The notes below the pieces were generated by a model. It made no database searches. It was not told where the DNA came from and worked only from the letters and a program-made list of their open reading frames with translations. Shown piece after piece: positions 21,936 through 33,426 of a DNA stretch of 64,000 nucleotides. Numbering within the stretch: position 1 is the first letter of the stretch; every line of letters begins with the position of its first letter. Source of the DNA: Agriotes lineatus (lineage: Eukaryota > Arthropoda > Insecta > Coleoptera > Elateridae); NCBI GenBank assembly GCA_940337035.1, contig CALNHX010002781.1:62001-126000 (forward strand). Direction: 5' to 3'. Both the position numbers and the translations under genes were made by a program.

Positions 21936-23188
21936 CTAATATATAAGGGTGACGCGCTTTAAAAGCCATGGCATAGCGCCGATAGTGGGGCAAAAACATT
22001 CATTCTTGTCCCACAATAAGTAATTAAAGTGAGATATTCACAGAAAACTAATAGTCCCATTTAGAAACTTGTAAAACTTGATTATTTAGATTATTTGTAA
22101 CTTTTGTTCTTGCTTAATGTTGTGTTTAACTTCAATATAGTAGATTAAACTAGCCCATGCTTTTATCTAATGGTGTTTTGCATGCGCCCCCATTTGTATT
22201 TTTTTGTGTAAAGTATTTTAGCGGCAAGAAAGAAATCAAGGTAAATGTATTCGAGCCGTGTTGGACGTTGCATGCGCCCGCTGTCAGTGAACACGGGAAT
22301 TGCCTTCATCGGACTTCAGGGCAATATTTGTCTTATAAGAAAAAATAATTGAAGGCGGTGGCACTCAGAGCAATAAACATCTTCTTAAATTAACAGGTCC
22401 TTGCTTTAATTAACAATTGTCGAAGTGAACCACACCCTCTCCGACGAGTTAGCTGGCAAAACTTTGTTACAGTACATTGTAACGTAGTTAAGGCAAGCGA
22501 TCCTTGTATTTTTCCGATGTGTCGTTTTACAAGCACCACAATAAGGTGGTAACCCGTTCTATGTCATAATTATAAATTTCTCGTTGTAACAAAATGTTAC
22601 GTCGTAATTAGAATTCCGCCTGTAGCAACTTAGTTTAATAATATAATTGCTACCCTTTTCTTTATTGTCACATAGCACATGTAAATGCAGAAACCTAGAA
22701 ACGTTACAGTTTATCAAGATGCGCTTTAAAAAGTATCAAGAATAGTTGGTGGTACTAGTGGTTATAATGATCGCACAATGATATTTATAATAAATGAAAA
22801 CGCAATGTACTCTATGTATTATTAAAATCGTTATATAGTGAAATATGAAAGTGGTATCTTCAGATTGAGGCCTAGGCTCCAGTTCTGTTTTCATAAGCCT
22901 TTCCATTGCAGTATTCATAAGAAAACAACTATTATGTTGAATCATCGAAGAATATATACAAGTAAGTAACACTAGTATAATTATTAAAGTTGAGTGTATC
23001 TTCCTTTTAACACGAAAAACACTATTCTCGAATATTATATTAAACATCTAATGAGCATCTGAGCACAATATAAGTTACAATCAGTATAAAAAATTAAAAA
23101 TTACTTGCAGGATATTTGCTAGTATTACAGAAAATCGTTATGAAGTGTCAAATTAACACTAAATACCAAGCAACGCTGCTCAATATAG
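21936..23188. other. Intergenic and presumed 3' UTR of Tret1-like gene 2
   Basis: No recognised coding sequence. Short open frames at 22157-22348 (+) and 22736-23047 (-) show no family motifs. The part just below 23189 should hold the 3' UTR of Tret1-like gene 2, which is read on the minus strand. Confidence 0.5.
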
Positions 23189-23685
23189 TTATGCTTTTAT
23201 ATCTGGACGTTTCACTTTTCTTTTTCTATTTAGTTTTTCTTGAATTTCAGCAAATGACTTGCCCTTCGTCTCCGGCTGGAAGAAAAAGGAAAACATAGCA
23301 CCCAGAATGCATATTGTTGCGAATATCCAGAACGTAACATGCATTCCCCACGCTTTCGATATGGGTTGAAAGAACTTGGTCACAAGAAAAGCTAAAGTAC
23401 TACCATAGAATGTGGCGGCTGATACTGCTTTTCCCTTTATGTTGGTAGCAAATAACTCTCCTAGAAGAATCCACGGCAGCGTAAAAACCCCTAAAGGGTT
23501 CATGAACAAGAACAGCGCCAGAGCAGTAGTTGGCAACCATAATATGTTGCTGACGTCAGCTTTGGCAAAGTCTTGGAGATAAAAATATACTCCCTCTCCT
23601 ATTAAGGCTACTGCACAACCTACGGCTGAAATTATTATCAAAGGTTTGCGACCCATTTTGTCCACAAGAACGGCAGCAAGCAGAG
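23189..23685 (-). CDS. Tret1-like gene 2, exon 6 (TM8-TM12, stop)
   Basis: 497 nt including the stop, with acceptor ACATTTTAG after an intron of only 61 bp. It starts ALLAAVLVDKMGRKP and contains four to five hydrophobic segments, GELFATNIKG before TM10 and QPETKGKSFAEI after TM12; it ends VKRPDIKA. Gene 1 has no counterpart in the window. Confidence 0.92.
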
Positions 23686-26600
23686 CTAAAATGTAACAAT
23701 ATTTGTTATGGAATTCTAAACAATTATTACAAAATAATGGTTATACCGGCAGGGATCTGTATCACGCCAGCGATTATACTGGAAGCCTCAGCCGAAATGC
23801 TACTCTCCGAGGCCTCGATTATCGTTTGTGTATATGCCTCAATAGCTGTTATTCCACTTAACTGTTGCAGCGTTTTAATTCCTGAAAACAAGTGTTATAT
23901 TCTTTCTACCCAAATTTGTAATGAAAATTTTAATAGCCGCTTACCTGCCATAACAATTAGAGATTTCCTGTACTCTTGTTTAGATAACATTTCCCACACA
24001 GTAGATCGATTCTGCATATCTTGATCCACTGTTGCCTGTATTTCCTTCAGTCTTTCGTCAATGAAGTTGCTACTAACAGCAGTGCTTGATAACCTGACTA
24101 AATTTTGCCTAGCGGCGTCTGGCTTGCCGGTTTTGACCAAATAATAGGGAGATTCTGGCATGAACGAAAACAACACCACGAATGCTATGGGCAACACCAT
24201 GCAACTTAAAGCCAACGCTGTGTAAGATATGAACGGACCGACGCTCAATACGTACAAGCTTCCGACGAGCTTCAGTATGTTGAACGTAGTCCCCAGCTTT
24301 CCTCGAATGTCCTTTTCTGCTATCTCGCCATTATACATTGAAGCGCCCTGTAAAAAGAGGTTTGAGTAAGAAAAATGTGATATAAACCATTATAGTGCAT
24401 AAATGTACATTTGTTCCACTACAAAACAGCCCACCCAATTTATTATATAAAGAAATTAAATTCTATATAGCTTTATGTAGGATAAAGTGCATCTATTATA
24501 AAGTTCCAAACACTTTATAATTAATTATTCTTGCATTTTCAGTTATTCACCCTCGCTGCATGGAACATTCTCGTCCAATGAGTTTAAAAAGGAGATCAGT
24601 TATTTTGCAGCCTTAAGCAAAGGGCACACCCCTCTCTCCGAAAAGAAGAAAGTGCACGAAGTGGGGTTTACAATCAACAACAAAATTGCAAGCAAACTCG
24701 GCCACATACACCAGAGATTATCGGTTAATGGTACTCCGCGACCCAATTCCCATAAAAAAACTCGATTAATATTATAAACGCATACACACCTACTTTGGTA
24801 GCAGATTTAGAGATAAAAAACCTTTTTATCAACAATTAAATAATACTGCTTCCAGAATCCCAAAGACGGGACGTGTCGTTTTATTAGGCTAGTTGAATCC
24901 CCAAGTAAGTACACAGGCTATTCTATGATCAAGTGCACTGGGCATCATGGTATAGATAACATGAGTTCCAGCGGCCAAATACTTCTGACTAAGTGTACAG
25001 AGCACAACGTGACAATCACCCATACGGTATTTCGTCACTGCGACAAATACGAGGAAACATGGCACCGTGCAAAGTAGTGATGGGCAGAATCGAATACTTT
25101 TCAGAATCGAATTAATCGAATTCGAATACTTTTGAGAATCGAATGATCATTCGAATGCAAGCAATTCGAATACAAATTCGCACTCGAATTCAGATTCGAG
25201 TTGTGTGCTCGCTCTCGTACTGGGTGAGTGGTGACGTGTGACCTCGGCTGGGCGACGCGCAACACCAGAAATAACGAGACGCTGTACGTGCACAAAGCAA
25301 AAATAAAAAATTATTTTGATTGTAGACGGTTCAGCTTACCCTATTAATAACGTATATTTGTTTTGAAATACTTATATGTTAAATTTATAGTACCGAAAAT
25401 GAATATGAGAAAAGAACTGTTTATAAAATAGTTGCTTTTATTGTTGTTACGGGCCTATATTTTTAGTAGATTTAGTTGCTTATATGATTTTGGTGTTTTC
25501 GAATACTTTTGAGAATCGAATGATCATTCGAATGCAAGCAATTCGAATACAAATTCGCACTCGAATTCAGATTCGAGTTGTGTGCTCGCTCTCGTACTGG
25601 GTGAGTGGTGACGTGTGACCTCGGCTGGGCGACGCGCAACACCAGAAATAACGAGACGCTGTACGTGCACAAAGCAAAAATAAAAAATTATTTTGATTGT
25701 AGACGGTTCAGCTTACCCTATTAATAACGTATATTTGTTTTGAAATACTTATATGTTAAATTTATAGTACCGAAAATGAATATGAGAAAAGAACTGTTTA
25801 TAAAATAGTTGCTTTTATTGTTGTTACGGGCCTATATTTTTAGTAGATTTAGTTGCTTTTATGATTTTGGTGTTGCTATATCGTTTGAGTGTGCAATATT
25901 CAGTTTGTGTGGTAATATTTTAATTTTATATTTAATTCTGTAGTCTATATTTAACTAGAAACATTTCAGCACCAACTATTCAAGTGAGACCTGGATAAAA
26001 AAAACGGCGTTTGAGAGTTGATTCCACTCCTGCCTTCTATGGAAATCAAAATACCTATATGTAATCTAAAGTCGAAACTTTCGGAATGGCAACGGGCAGT
26101 TCTCTGTGCATTTATATAGTTGCTTTCGGAGCGAGTTTGCCGCGGCGGGCATTCTTTAAACTCCTATGATACGCAGAGCTGTGCTAGCTAAAACTGAAAC
26201 GATTCGAGTGCGAATCCGAGTAGCAACCGCGGTTAAGCGCCGATGCATTCGAATTCAGCATTCGGATAAGAATCGAGATCACGCCGAATTCAGCATTCGG
26301 ATCGGAATCAAGATCACGCCCGGCGAGATTTACAAACACCAATTAAGTATTCGATTCGAAGCATTCGAATACACTCAAAAGAATCGAATGCATTCGAGAT
26401 CTTGCAAGAATCGAATACAGTAGTAATTTGCATTAGAATAGTCCCATCACTAGTGCAAAGTCTGGTCACTGACGTATGATAGATTATGTTATTGTACGGA
26501 AAAGTTATCTGAAAGATGTCACAGTAACAGTAACTAAGGTATGTGCTAGACTGACGGTCATCCAGTGATCTTCTAAATAAACTTCACTATGTGCCCCAAA

Positions 26601-29600
26601 TTTCACAACAATAAGGGGACACGAATTTTATGCTTCTCCCCATCAGGGAAGGCAGTAAACGTTGTTAATATACAGATTGTATTGTGGCCAGTCTAATAGG
26701 TGTTATAAATCACATTCTATAACCCGTTATGTTACCGGTGGGGTCACTTTCCCTAATAGTATTGAAATTTAATAGCGGCCAACTTTAGCTGCCGTCGAAT
26801 ATTTTCCCCTGAAGTCTTGTGTGTTTAATATAATTTTCATTTGTACTTTGTTTTTGACTGACTACGACTGTGCAGCCGTATACACGTGAATTTATCAATG
26901 AATTAAATATGAGTAGGTGGAGTCAAGGTAAGTTCGCACTGGTCTAGATTTCGACTCCACCCCTACTTCAAGACCGTTAATTTTTGGGTTAGGAGACGTC
27001 CACCATTTGTTAGGTGGCAATTTATAATCAGTGGCGCCCTGAAAATTAGTATTATATATATACATACTTCTTACGTCCCACCCGAACTTGTCTTAGACAG
27101 AAACACCTACACTTTCAGAATAGACCCGTGCCTGTGTACTTTTCTTGCATTTCGGAAATTACTTTTAGAGTGTAACAATTACTAGATCGGAAATACCAGT
27201 CAGTTATAAGCAATCCACAAAACAACTCAAAACGAAATATTTTCAATAACATCAAACACTTACAAGAAAGACACCGCCTTGCAGTACAACCTACGAATTT
27301 ACCGAAAAATTGTCCAAGCTTTAAATGCTGTACGACATACAGTAACCTTTCATTCGTTTAAGATAAGAGTTGGGGTTTGCTAAGAGATGAGAGACAAATA
27401 AGAGCTTGATAGAAAGAATACTACTGCACCATAGTGAACCAAAACTCTGAATTTTATGAACAGGCAATAAACCTAATTCCCCAATATGATACTATCAGAG
27501 ACTTGGAATACCTCGTTACTAAGGATGAAATCAAAGCAATCATCGAAGCAATGAAGAACAACAAATTTTCTGGTTGTAAAGGTTTTGCGGCCCAAAAACC
27601 CTGATATTCTCCCTAAAGCAATTGCAAAAAAACGCCAGATAATACCAAGGTCTATACCATTTACATCGACTAACGAGGACGTTCGACTTCGTCAATAGAA
27701 GCACCTTGTGGAAAATTATATAACAAAACAGAAAACCTTTCAGGCTACTGCCCTTTATAGAAACTTATCAAAATAACTGGGCAAAAGTCATATACAACGG
27801 GGAACTTACCTAAGGTTTCCAGACGAAAACAGACGTCAGGCAGGCCTGCGTACTTCCTCCTCTCATGTTTACCATATTTACCCTGGCACTCACAATAATA
27901 TTGGATAACAAGCTCACAGGAAAATGAGTCGGTCTAAGGTAAAGGCAAGACCTGATAGTACTTTTTAATCTGCAGCGTCTACGAGCATTCATAAAACGCA
28001 TAGACAATTTGTTACATCTAAAAACGGCAATCAATGCCTGCTAATCAGAACTTGGTTTATTCTTCCCCATCCAAAGCATTAAGACCCCAGTCGTATAAAT
28101 ACAAAAATTAGGGAATAATACATTAATGATTGTAGAATACCGAATTAATGAAAAATAACCTACATTACTTCGTTCGTTGCACAGGAAATTGAAACGAAGT
28201 GATCCTAATAATCATAAAGGATTAAGTAGAAACTGTACACTGGGCAGGCAATTATCAAGAATCATTAAGAATAAATTAGAGATGGCAATAGCAAATGAGT
28301 GAAAAACAGAGTGGCTTTACCGCTGGGTAGTCATATGTTTATCATATAATAAAAAAATACAATAACTGTTAGAAAAGCGAACGTCACAATAAGAAAAAAT
28401 ACCTATGGATTCCTTTGATTTCCAGAAAGCATATAATTGGGTTCCTAGAATTAAATTAGGGAAAGTGCCAGTACTTAGCACAGTAGGTATATACATCAAA
28501 TGTCATATTTTCATCTAAGAGTTTTACAAAAGGCTGCTACACAGCTCCCTTACTATTCAACCTATATTTGGAAGCTGTCCTCAAAGAATGAAGGAGAGTG
28601 TGTGCAAGATTGGGAGTTTCTATAAGAAATGATCATCTAGTATCTTTAAACTTCACAGATGATCAGGTGATGATTGCCCCAGGTGCTTTTGATCTGGAGT
28701 TAATGCTGCAGAAATTACACAGAGCTTACAACGAATGGGGGCTTACAATTAACATCGAAAACCTAGAGTATTTAGAAGGAACCGTATGTATAGATGACAA
28801 CACTTACCTTAAACCAGTCTTCAATGGGCGTTTAAAATGGGCCAGACACGTAGTTAAAATGCAAGACAACCGACTACCTAAATGCATCTTCTATACAGAA
28901 CTACTGAAAGGGAAACCTAAGTAAGGGAGGCAAGTAAAAGGATATCGTACATGACGCTAAAATTCACACAAAACCATTGGGAAATTAGTGCCGCTAATCG
29001 GATGAAATTAAGACAAAAGAATCGCATCCTACCAGAGAGTTATCAGACTACGCAGAGCAAGAAACAGAGACACCGAAGTGTTGGCCGCCTGCGTGAAAAA
29101 TAAAATAGCCCCCCCCCTCCAAGCAATTAAAAAATATATTTACTTTAAAAAAAATTATTAATAACAATTTTATAAAATAAAATAAAAAGAAATACTCCTA
29201 TAAAATAAAATTGTACAAATACAAAAAAAAAACAAAACAAATACAAAGTTTAATATCTTAGAATTTAGCTTTTCTAGCTTTGACAGACGCAAAAGTGGTC
29301 ACAAGGTTCTTGACATCAATTGCTTCTGCCAAGTCTCTCTCTATAGATATAATAGAAAGATCTGACAATCTTTCTTGCTTCATGGCCGAACGTAAAAAGT
29401 TTTTAATTATTTTTAATTTTGAAAAAGTCAGTAGAAGTCTTAAGGCAATTGCTGTATTTGGGAAAGTCGCAAGTAAATTATTTGTAACAATGTAGTTGAG
29501 AATTTTAGATGGCGTTTCAACAGATTGGAAATGTAATTTTAAATTTTTTAATTCATCACTTAATTCTACGGCGTTTACATCAGCCTCTTTTCTGACAGTG

Positions 29601-32600
29601 TCTTCTAATTTTAAGGATAAATCTGTACAGTGTTTTTTCATTGAATTATCGTCCATAATAGGAAATTCATAAATCACTTTGAAATTGTCACTGTAACGTT
29701 GTAATTGTTCAAAACGTTCCTGTATAGATACTTTGGCGGTATCCAAAATAGTAAAATAAAAATTAATCTTACAATTCAACTTTGGGTCAAGTATAGGCTC
29801 ATCAGGGGTTTCATAATCAAATTGTCTTTTTTTTTCGACGTGGACGAATTATATTAGTTGGGGGAAATTCCGTTGCTATATCAAGTTCTTCTGTAGCAAG
29901 TATTTTCGCCTCTTCTATAAACGCTCAAAACTGTGGTCATTTCTTTTCTGTTCCAAATAATCTACTAAATTTTTTAACGCATTTGAACAATCTTTTAGAT
30001 TTGTATTCACACCTTGAAGCATCTTACTGACGGAATTAATTTTAGACAGAACATCATGCCAAATAATTACAGAACAAACGAATTTAAAACTATTAATTTT
30101 TAAGGCCAATGCTTGGGCTTGTTGTTTGGTGTTAATGTCGCGTGATTTGTCATTTACAAGTTCTTCTAGACTATCATAAATTTTCCCTAATTGATATCGC
30201 AGAGGTGTAATAGCTTTAATTCTACTTTCCCATCTAGTTGAGCTAACAGCTTTTAATGTGAAATTTGGTACATTAGTTTTAAGTACATTCCATCTATATG
30301 GCGAAGAAGAAAAATATGTATATAATTCTTGTATAAGATTAAAGAGCTCCGATGTTTGCAAGGTAACATTGGCAGAATCATTAACCACTAGATTCAGGGT
30401 ATGAGCAGCACAAGGTACAAACATTGCTCGAGGATTGATATTTAAAATTCGGCGTTGCAATCCTACATGTTTTCCGGGCATATTTGCACCATTATCATAA
30501 CCCTGTCCACGCATATTGTAGATATCCATATTAAAATCTTTCAAAAGTTTTATTACAAAATCGTATAAACCCTCACCAGTCACATCAATAATAGGAAAAA
30601 ATCCGAGAAAATGTTCACAAATTTTAATTTGTTTATTATCATCTATTATAACAAATCGAACAACGAATGAAATTTGTTCGGTATGACTTGAGTCTGGGGT
30701 TGAATCTAGAACAATTGAATAATATTTTGCTTTTGACAATAACTCCCTAATTTGTTCTCTGATTTTATTTGCTGTAAGTGAGCTCAGTTCATTTTGTAAT
30801 CTATTTCCTAAATAATGAGGCATACGTTTATGTGAAATTTTACTGATTTGAATATTTTTTAGATGTTCCGAAAGAACTGCATTAAATTTTGCAAATGTTT
30901 CAACCGTCTTCAAAAAGTTTCCATTGTTTGATTCGAATAATTTATTGGATGACCCACGAAATGCTAAAAACTGTCCTGCCAATAATAATATAATTGCAAC
31001 AATACATTCTAAAACATTACACCAATATTGTTGTTTCAAATTAAAAATACGTTGTTCTTGGTGATCGATTGTTGTGTAAGTACTCAATCTTTTTTCTAAT
31101 TCAGTCCATAATTTATAATTTTGAATATGATCAGTTGATCGTTCGTGTCTGGATAAATTATTAGAAAGATGTTTCCAATCTGAAAAACCAGCATCTGTTA
31201 ACTGAATATTTTTGGTTCCAAAAATTTTGCAACAAAAGCAAAAAACGCAATTTAACTTAATGGAATAAATTAGCTACATATGAGGTATTTTTTCACCATT
31301 TGCTAATGTTCGTGTATAATAATGAACCTAAAAGCGCCCTTGTTCTGTTAAAGGAAATGAAAAATTTTTTACTTGTGTAGGTCCCATTTTTACTAATACT
31401 TCAATTGTTGAATTATCAAGTGATTTAGGCCATGAAGCTGGATCTTCTAAACTCCCATTTTCAATGTCCTCTGGTTCTTCTGGAGTACAAGACTCTGCCG
31501 AAGTCGATGGAATCTGTGGCTCTATGGGGACGACTTGCTGACTGTCAGGCGTTGAAACAAAAGGATTTCCAGCCGTGCTTCCACTTTCTTCCTCTGCTCC
31601 AGGAGTTTTCAAAAATTGTTCTATAGAGCCCTGCAACTTCTCTTTTTCAGTTTCTTTAGACAGTTGTCTTTTTCTGTAAGCGGCTCCAGAGAGTCTTTTA
31701 GTTCGTCGTCGTTCCGAGCTTGACATCTGAATAAATTTAAAAAGTTTTGTTTTAATTTACTTCTAGATTATAGTCTTAATAGACTATCAAAGCAGCTATT
31801 ACGTGAAAATCATATAAATTAAAAAAACGTATATCAATAGCTTACCTTTAATAACCAGGCTCTACAACACACGTTTTATTATGATGAAGTATGATAGAAG
31901 TAACTGAGTAATATAGATCTTTAATCAGTACCACAATATTTTATTTCCATATAAGGGCACAAAAATAACAATGGGTCTCAGTATTTTACAGCTACATATT
32001 GCTTCCACCATTCACAAATGAACGCATTTTTTCGTCGGGTGATAAATATACCCTCGGTAAAATACGTCACCCGGGATTTACTTGAATTAGTACGAACCAA
32101 TTCGGGACTTCACGAGAAAGATTTGATATGATTTTACAGATTCCTATCTTAGTTTTTTGTCGTATTTTGGACATTGGTTGATAGAGGGTACTAATTATTT
32201 GAAAAGGAAAAATGAAAACACAAATTATTGGTAATAGTTTCAACTTTATTATTGATTTTGTGTTAAAATATCTGTAATAAACGCAAAAAAAACAAAAATT
32301 GGGATTTCGACTAACAATAAAGTGGTGTTTGTTTTTTGTTCGTGGTTTGCATTTTTCAGAGATGTTTTATTCTCAAATTATTTTTTTTAATTTAAATTTG
32401 TATAAAATCGGTTTCGAGCGGCCGCCCCTTGCAATCGGCCGCCTGCGTGATGGACACGCAACACCCCACCGGTAGGAACGGCCCTGGCCCTGAGTATGGC
32501 CCAGTTATATCATCTTAGATTGACTTATTCAGTCATAGACTTATAAGGATAAGAGAACGTAGTTTACATAAAAAGACGTGTATGATAAGTATAGATGACA

Positions 32601-33088
32601 GTTGGGTGCAGGAATTTGACTTTCAGCTGTAAAATTCTGATGATATAGAGTATACACACATACATTAATGGGAAGTATTAATTACTAAACTGTATATTAC
32701 CGTTGTTACAAGAGCCAGGCCCATGCCTGCAATAAACCGCACAATGCACAGCACCAATGCCGATTTAGCAAACACAACTACTATCCATGGCAGGGTTATT
32801 GGTAGAGCGGACATCAGTAGGACGGGCTTTCGTCCAAACTTTTCTACAAGCCATGCAGCCACCAGCGATCCCGGAATGGTTCCTAGCAGAAGACTTGCTG
32901 CGACCCACGATCCTTCTCCCTGTAGTTTAAATATTATTAGTCCGGACTCCTTAAGGTGTCGTGCGAGACTGCTTTGTTACTTACGTCTGTTATTGTCGTT
33001 CCGATGGGCGAATTTGATGATGTCAGTTTAGGAAGTGTTGGAGATGACCATGCCATGTGCATAGCAACACTTGCATGTGATAATGTGG
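23189..33088 (-). CDS. Tret1-like sugar transporter gene 2 (five exons, first coding exon not found)
   Basis: MFS sugar porter of the insect Tret1 family, paralogous to gene 1. Exons, in order: 32985-33088, 32701-32919, 23945-24347, 23747-23881, 23189-23685. All have GT/AG borders and join to one open frame of 452 residues to the stop. Motifs: MAWSSPTLPKL after TM1, LVEKFGRKP in the TM2-3 loop, [42 protein letters not shown] in TM7, VDKMGRKPL in the TM8-9 loop, and QPETKGKSFAEIQEKL at the C-terminus. By analogy with gene 1, a ~67-nt exon with the ATG should lie above 33088; it was not recognised, and a LINE occupies 33427-36400. The 8.3-kb intron 32700-24348 is filled by transposons. Confidence 0.88.
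23747..23881 (-). CDS. Tret1-like gene 2, exon 5 (TM7)
   Basis: 135 nt with acceptor TTTTCAG and donor GTATAA. It encodes GIKTLQQLSGITAIEAYTQ, the TM7 signature of sugar porters, then an extracellular acidic loop. Confidence 0.9.
23945..24347 (-). CDS. Tret1-like gene 2, exon 4 (TM4-TM6 and central loop)
   Basis: 403 nt with acceptor TTTTACAG and donor GTAAGC. It contains [31 protein letters not shown] and the charged loop leading to [10 protein letters not shown]. The protein is very close to gene 1 exon 4 over its whole length. Confidence 0.9.
24349..25066. other. Intron sequence, nothing recognised
   Basis: Part of the large intron of Tret1-like gene 2. AT-rich, without coding or repeat structure that I can name. 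Confidence 0.55.
25075..26452. mobile_element. hAT-type MITE (1.38 kb) with 377-bp tandem duplication
   Basis: Ends TAGTGATGGGC and, inverted, TAGTGATGGGA. A perfect 8-bp duplication GTGCAAAG flanks it (25067-25074 and 26453-26460), diagnostic of hAT. The subterminal regions are dense in ATTCGA/TCGAAT words. A 377-bp segment is tandemly duplicated (25121-25497 and 25498-25874) with almost no differences, so the duplication is recent. The two short minus-strand frames at 25101-25295 and 25472-25672 are the same sequence read twice and have no known homologue. No transposase. Confidence 0.9.
26461..27425. other. Intron sequence, nothing firm recognised
   Basis: AT-rich. A TGGCGCCC word near 27033 is like an LTR-element primer-binding site, but no LTR was identified. 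The last 250 bp may be the decayed 5' part of the LINE that follows. Confidence 0.45.
27430..28980 (+). pseudogene. Dead LINE, RT domain fragments
   Basis: Decayed plus-strand RT. QAINLIPQYDTIRDLEYL and then TKDEIKAIIEAMKNNK with SGCKG (27440-27580) is the region before RT motif 1. At 28598-28924 an open stretch contains LNFTDDQVMIAPGAFDLELM, where FTDD stands for YADD, and EWGLTINIENLEYL, and ends with the C-terminal GRLKWARHVVKMQDNRLPK block. Stops and frame changes are frequent, so it is inactive. It lies in the intron of Tret1-like gene 2, antisense to the gene. Confidence 0.75.
29080..32486 (-). mobile_element. hAT transposon, ZMYM1-like, inactivated
   Basis: The minus-strand element begins at 32486 with CAGGGCCGTTCC, a hAT-type terminus, followed by subterminal TCACGCAGGCGGCC. 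The same word recurs near the other end (about 29083-29096), where the terminal repeat itself appears truncated. The coding part lies between 31726 and 29258. No target duplication could be assigned because the 3' terminus is missing. It is inserted in the large intron of Tret1-like gene 2, in the same orientation as the host gene. Confidence 0.75.
29258..31726 (-). pseudogene. hAT transposase (ZMYM1/DUF4371-like), broken by two stops and a frameshift
   Basis: A DDE-type transposase of the hAT group whose domesticated relatives include ZMYM1. The N-terminal part is basic, then acidic/Ser-rich (31328-31726). A TTF-type zinc-finger region follows with CVFCFCCKIFG and a downstream H-E-R-S-x-x-H. 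The central RNase-H-like domain (29915-31087) has YSIVLDSTPD, GQGYDNGANMPGKH and CAAHTLNLVVND. The C-terminal hAT dimerisation block at 29258-29400 ends with LSIISIERDLA and ASVKARKAKF. In-frame TAG stops lie at 31328-31330 and 31274-31276, and a frameshift near 29915. All three parts belong to one ancestral protein of about 800 residues. Confidence 0.85.
32701..32919 (-). CDS. Tret1-like gene 2, exon 3 (TM2-TM4)
   Basis: 219 nt with acceptor ACTACAG and donor GTAATA. It encodes GEGSWVAASLLLG, the LVEKFGRKPVLLM loop and FIAGMGLALVTT. Same length as the gene 1 exon; the donor hexamer is also identical. Confidence 0.88.
32985..33088 (-). CDS. Tret1-like gene 2, exon 2 (TM1)
   Basis: 104 nt with acceptor ATCCGCAG and donor GTAAGT. 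It encodes ATLSHASVAMHMAWSSP and then SPIGTTITD, and matches exon 2 of gene 1 in length and phase. Numbered 2 because the ATG exon should precede it. Confidence 0.84.
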
Positions 33089-33426
33089 CTGCGGATGTTA
33101 AAATTATATTAGATTTTGTTTTTAATGTCGTCTAAGAATAGTATAACGGTTGACTAACTCGCAATTAGTTTCGAGTGAATTTTCTACCGCCAAAGCTGAC
33201 AAATAATATACCAATCTCTTTTGGGAAACTATACTTATACAAAATATCTTTCAACACTTTTAACACTAATCGGCACAGTGAGATATAACGTTTACAACTG
33301 TAACTAGGTACGTCAGGTAAGCTTATACACATAAATTCATACAGAGAACATTTCTGTTAATTTTAAGCAGAGAACTAGGAACTAGGTGCAGTAAGGACCA
33401 ATATATCAATTTGGAAGCCATGACAA

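Noticed and set aside
23116..24024. Plus-strand ORFs over the transporter exons (23116-23298, 23737-24024)
   Set aside because: They are complementary shadows of the minus-strand Tret1-like exons with correct splice sites.
25101..25672. Duplicated short protein (two near-identical 64-66-codon frames)
   Set aside because: They lie in the 377-bp tandem duplication of a non-coding hAT MITE and have no known homologue.
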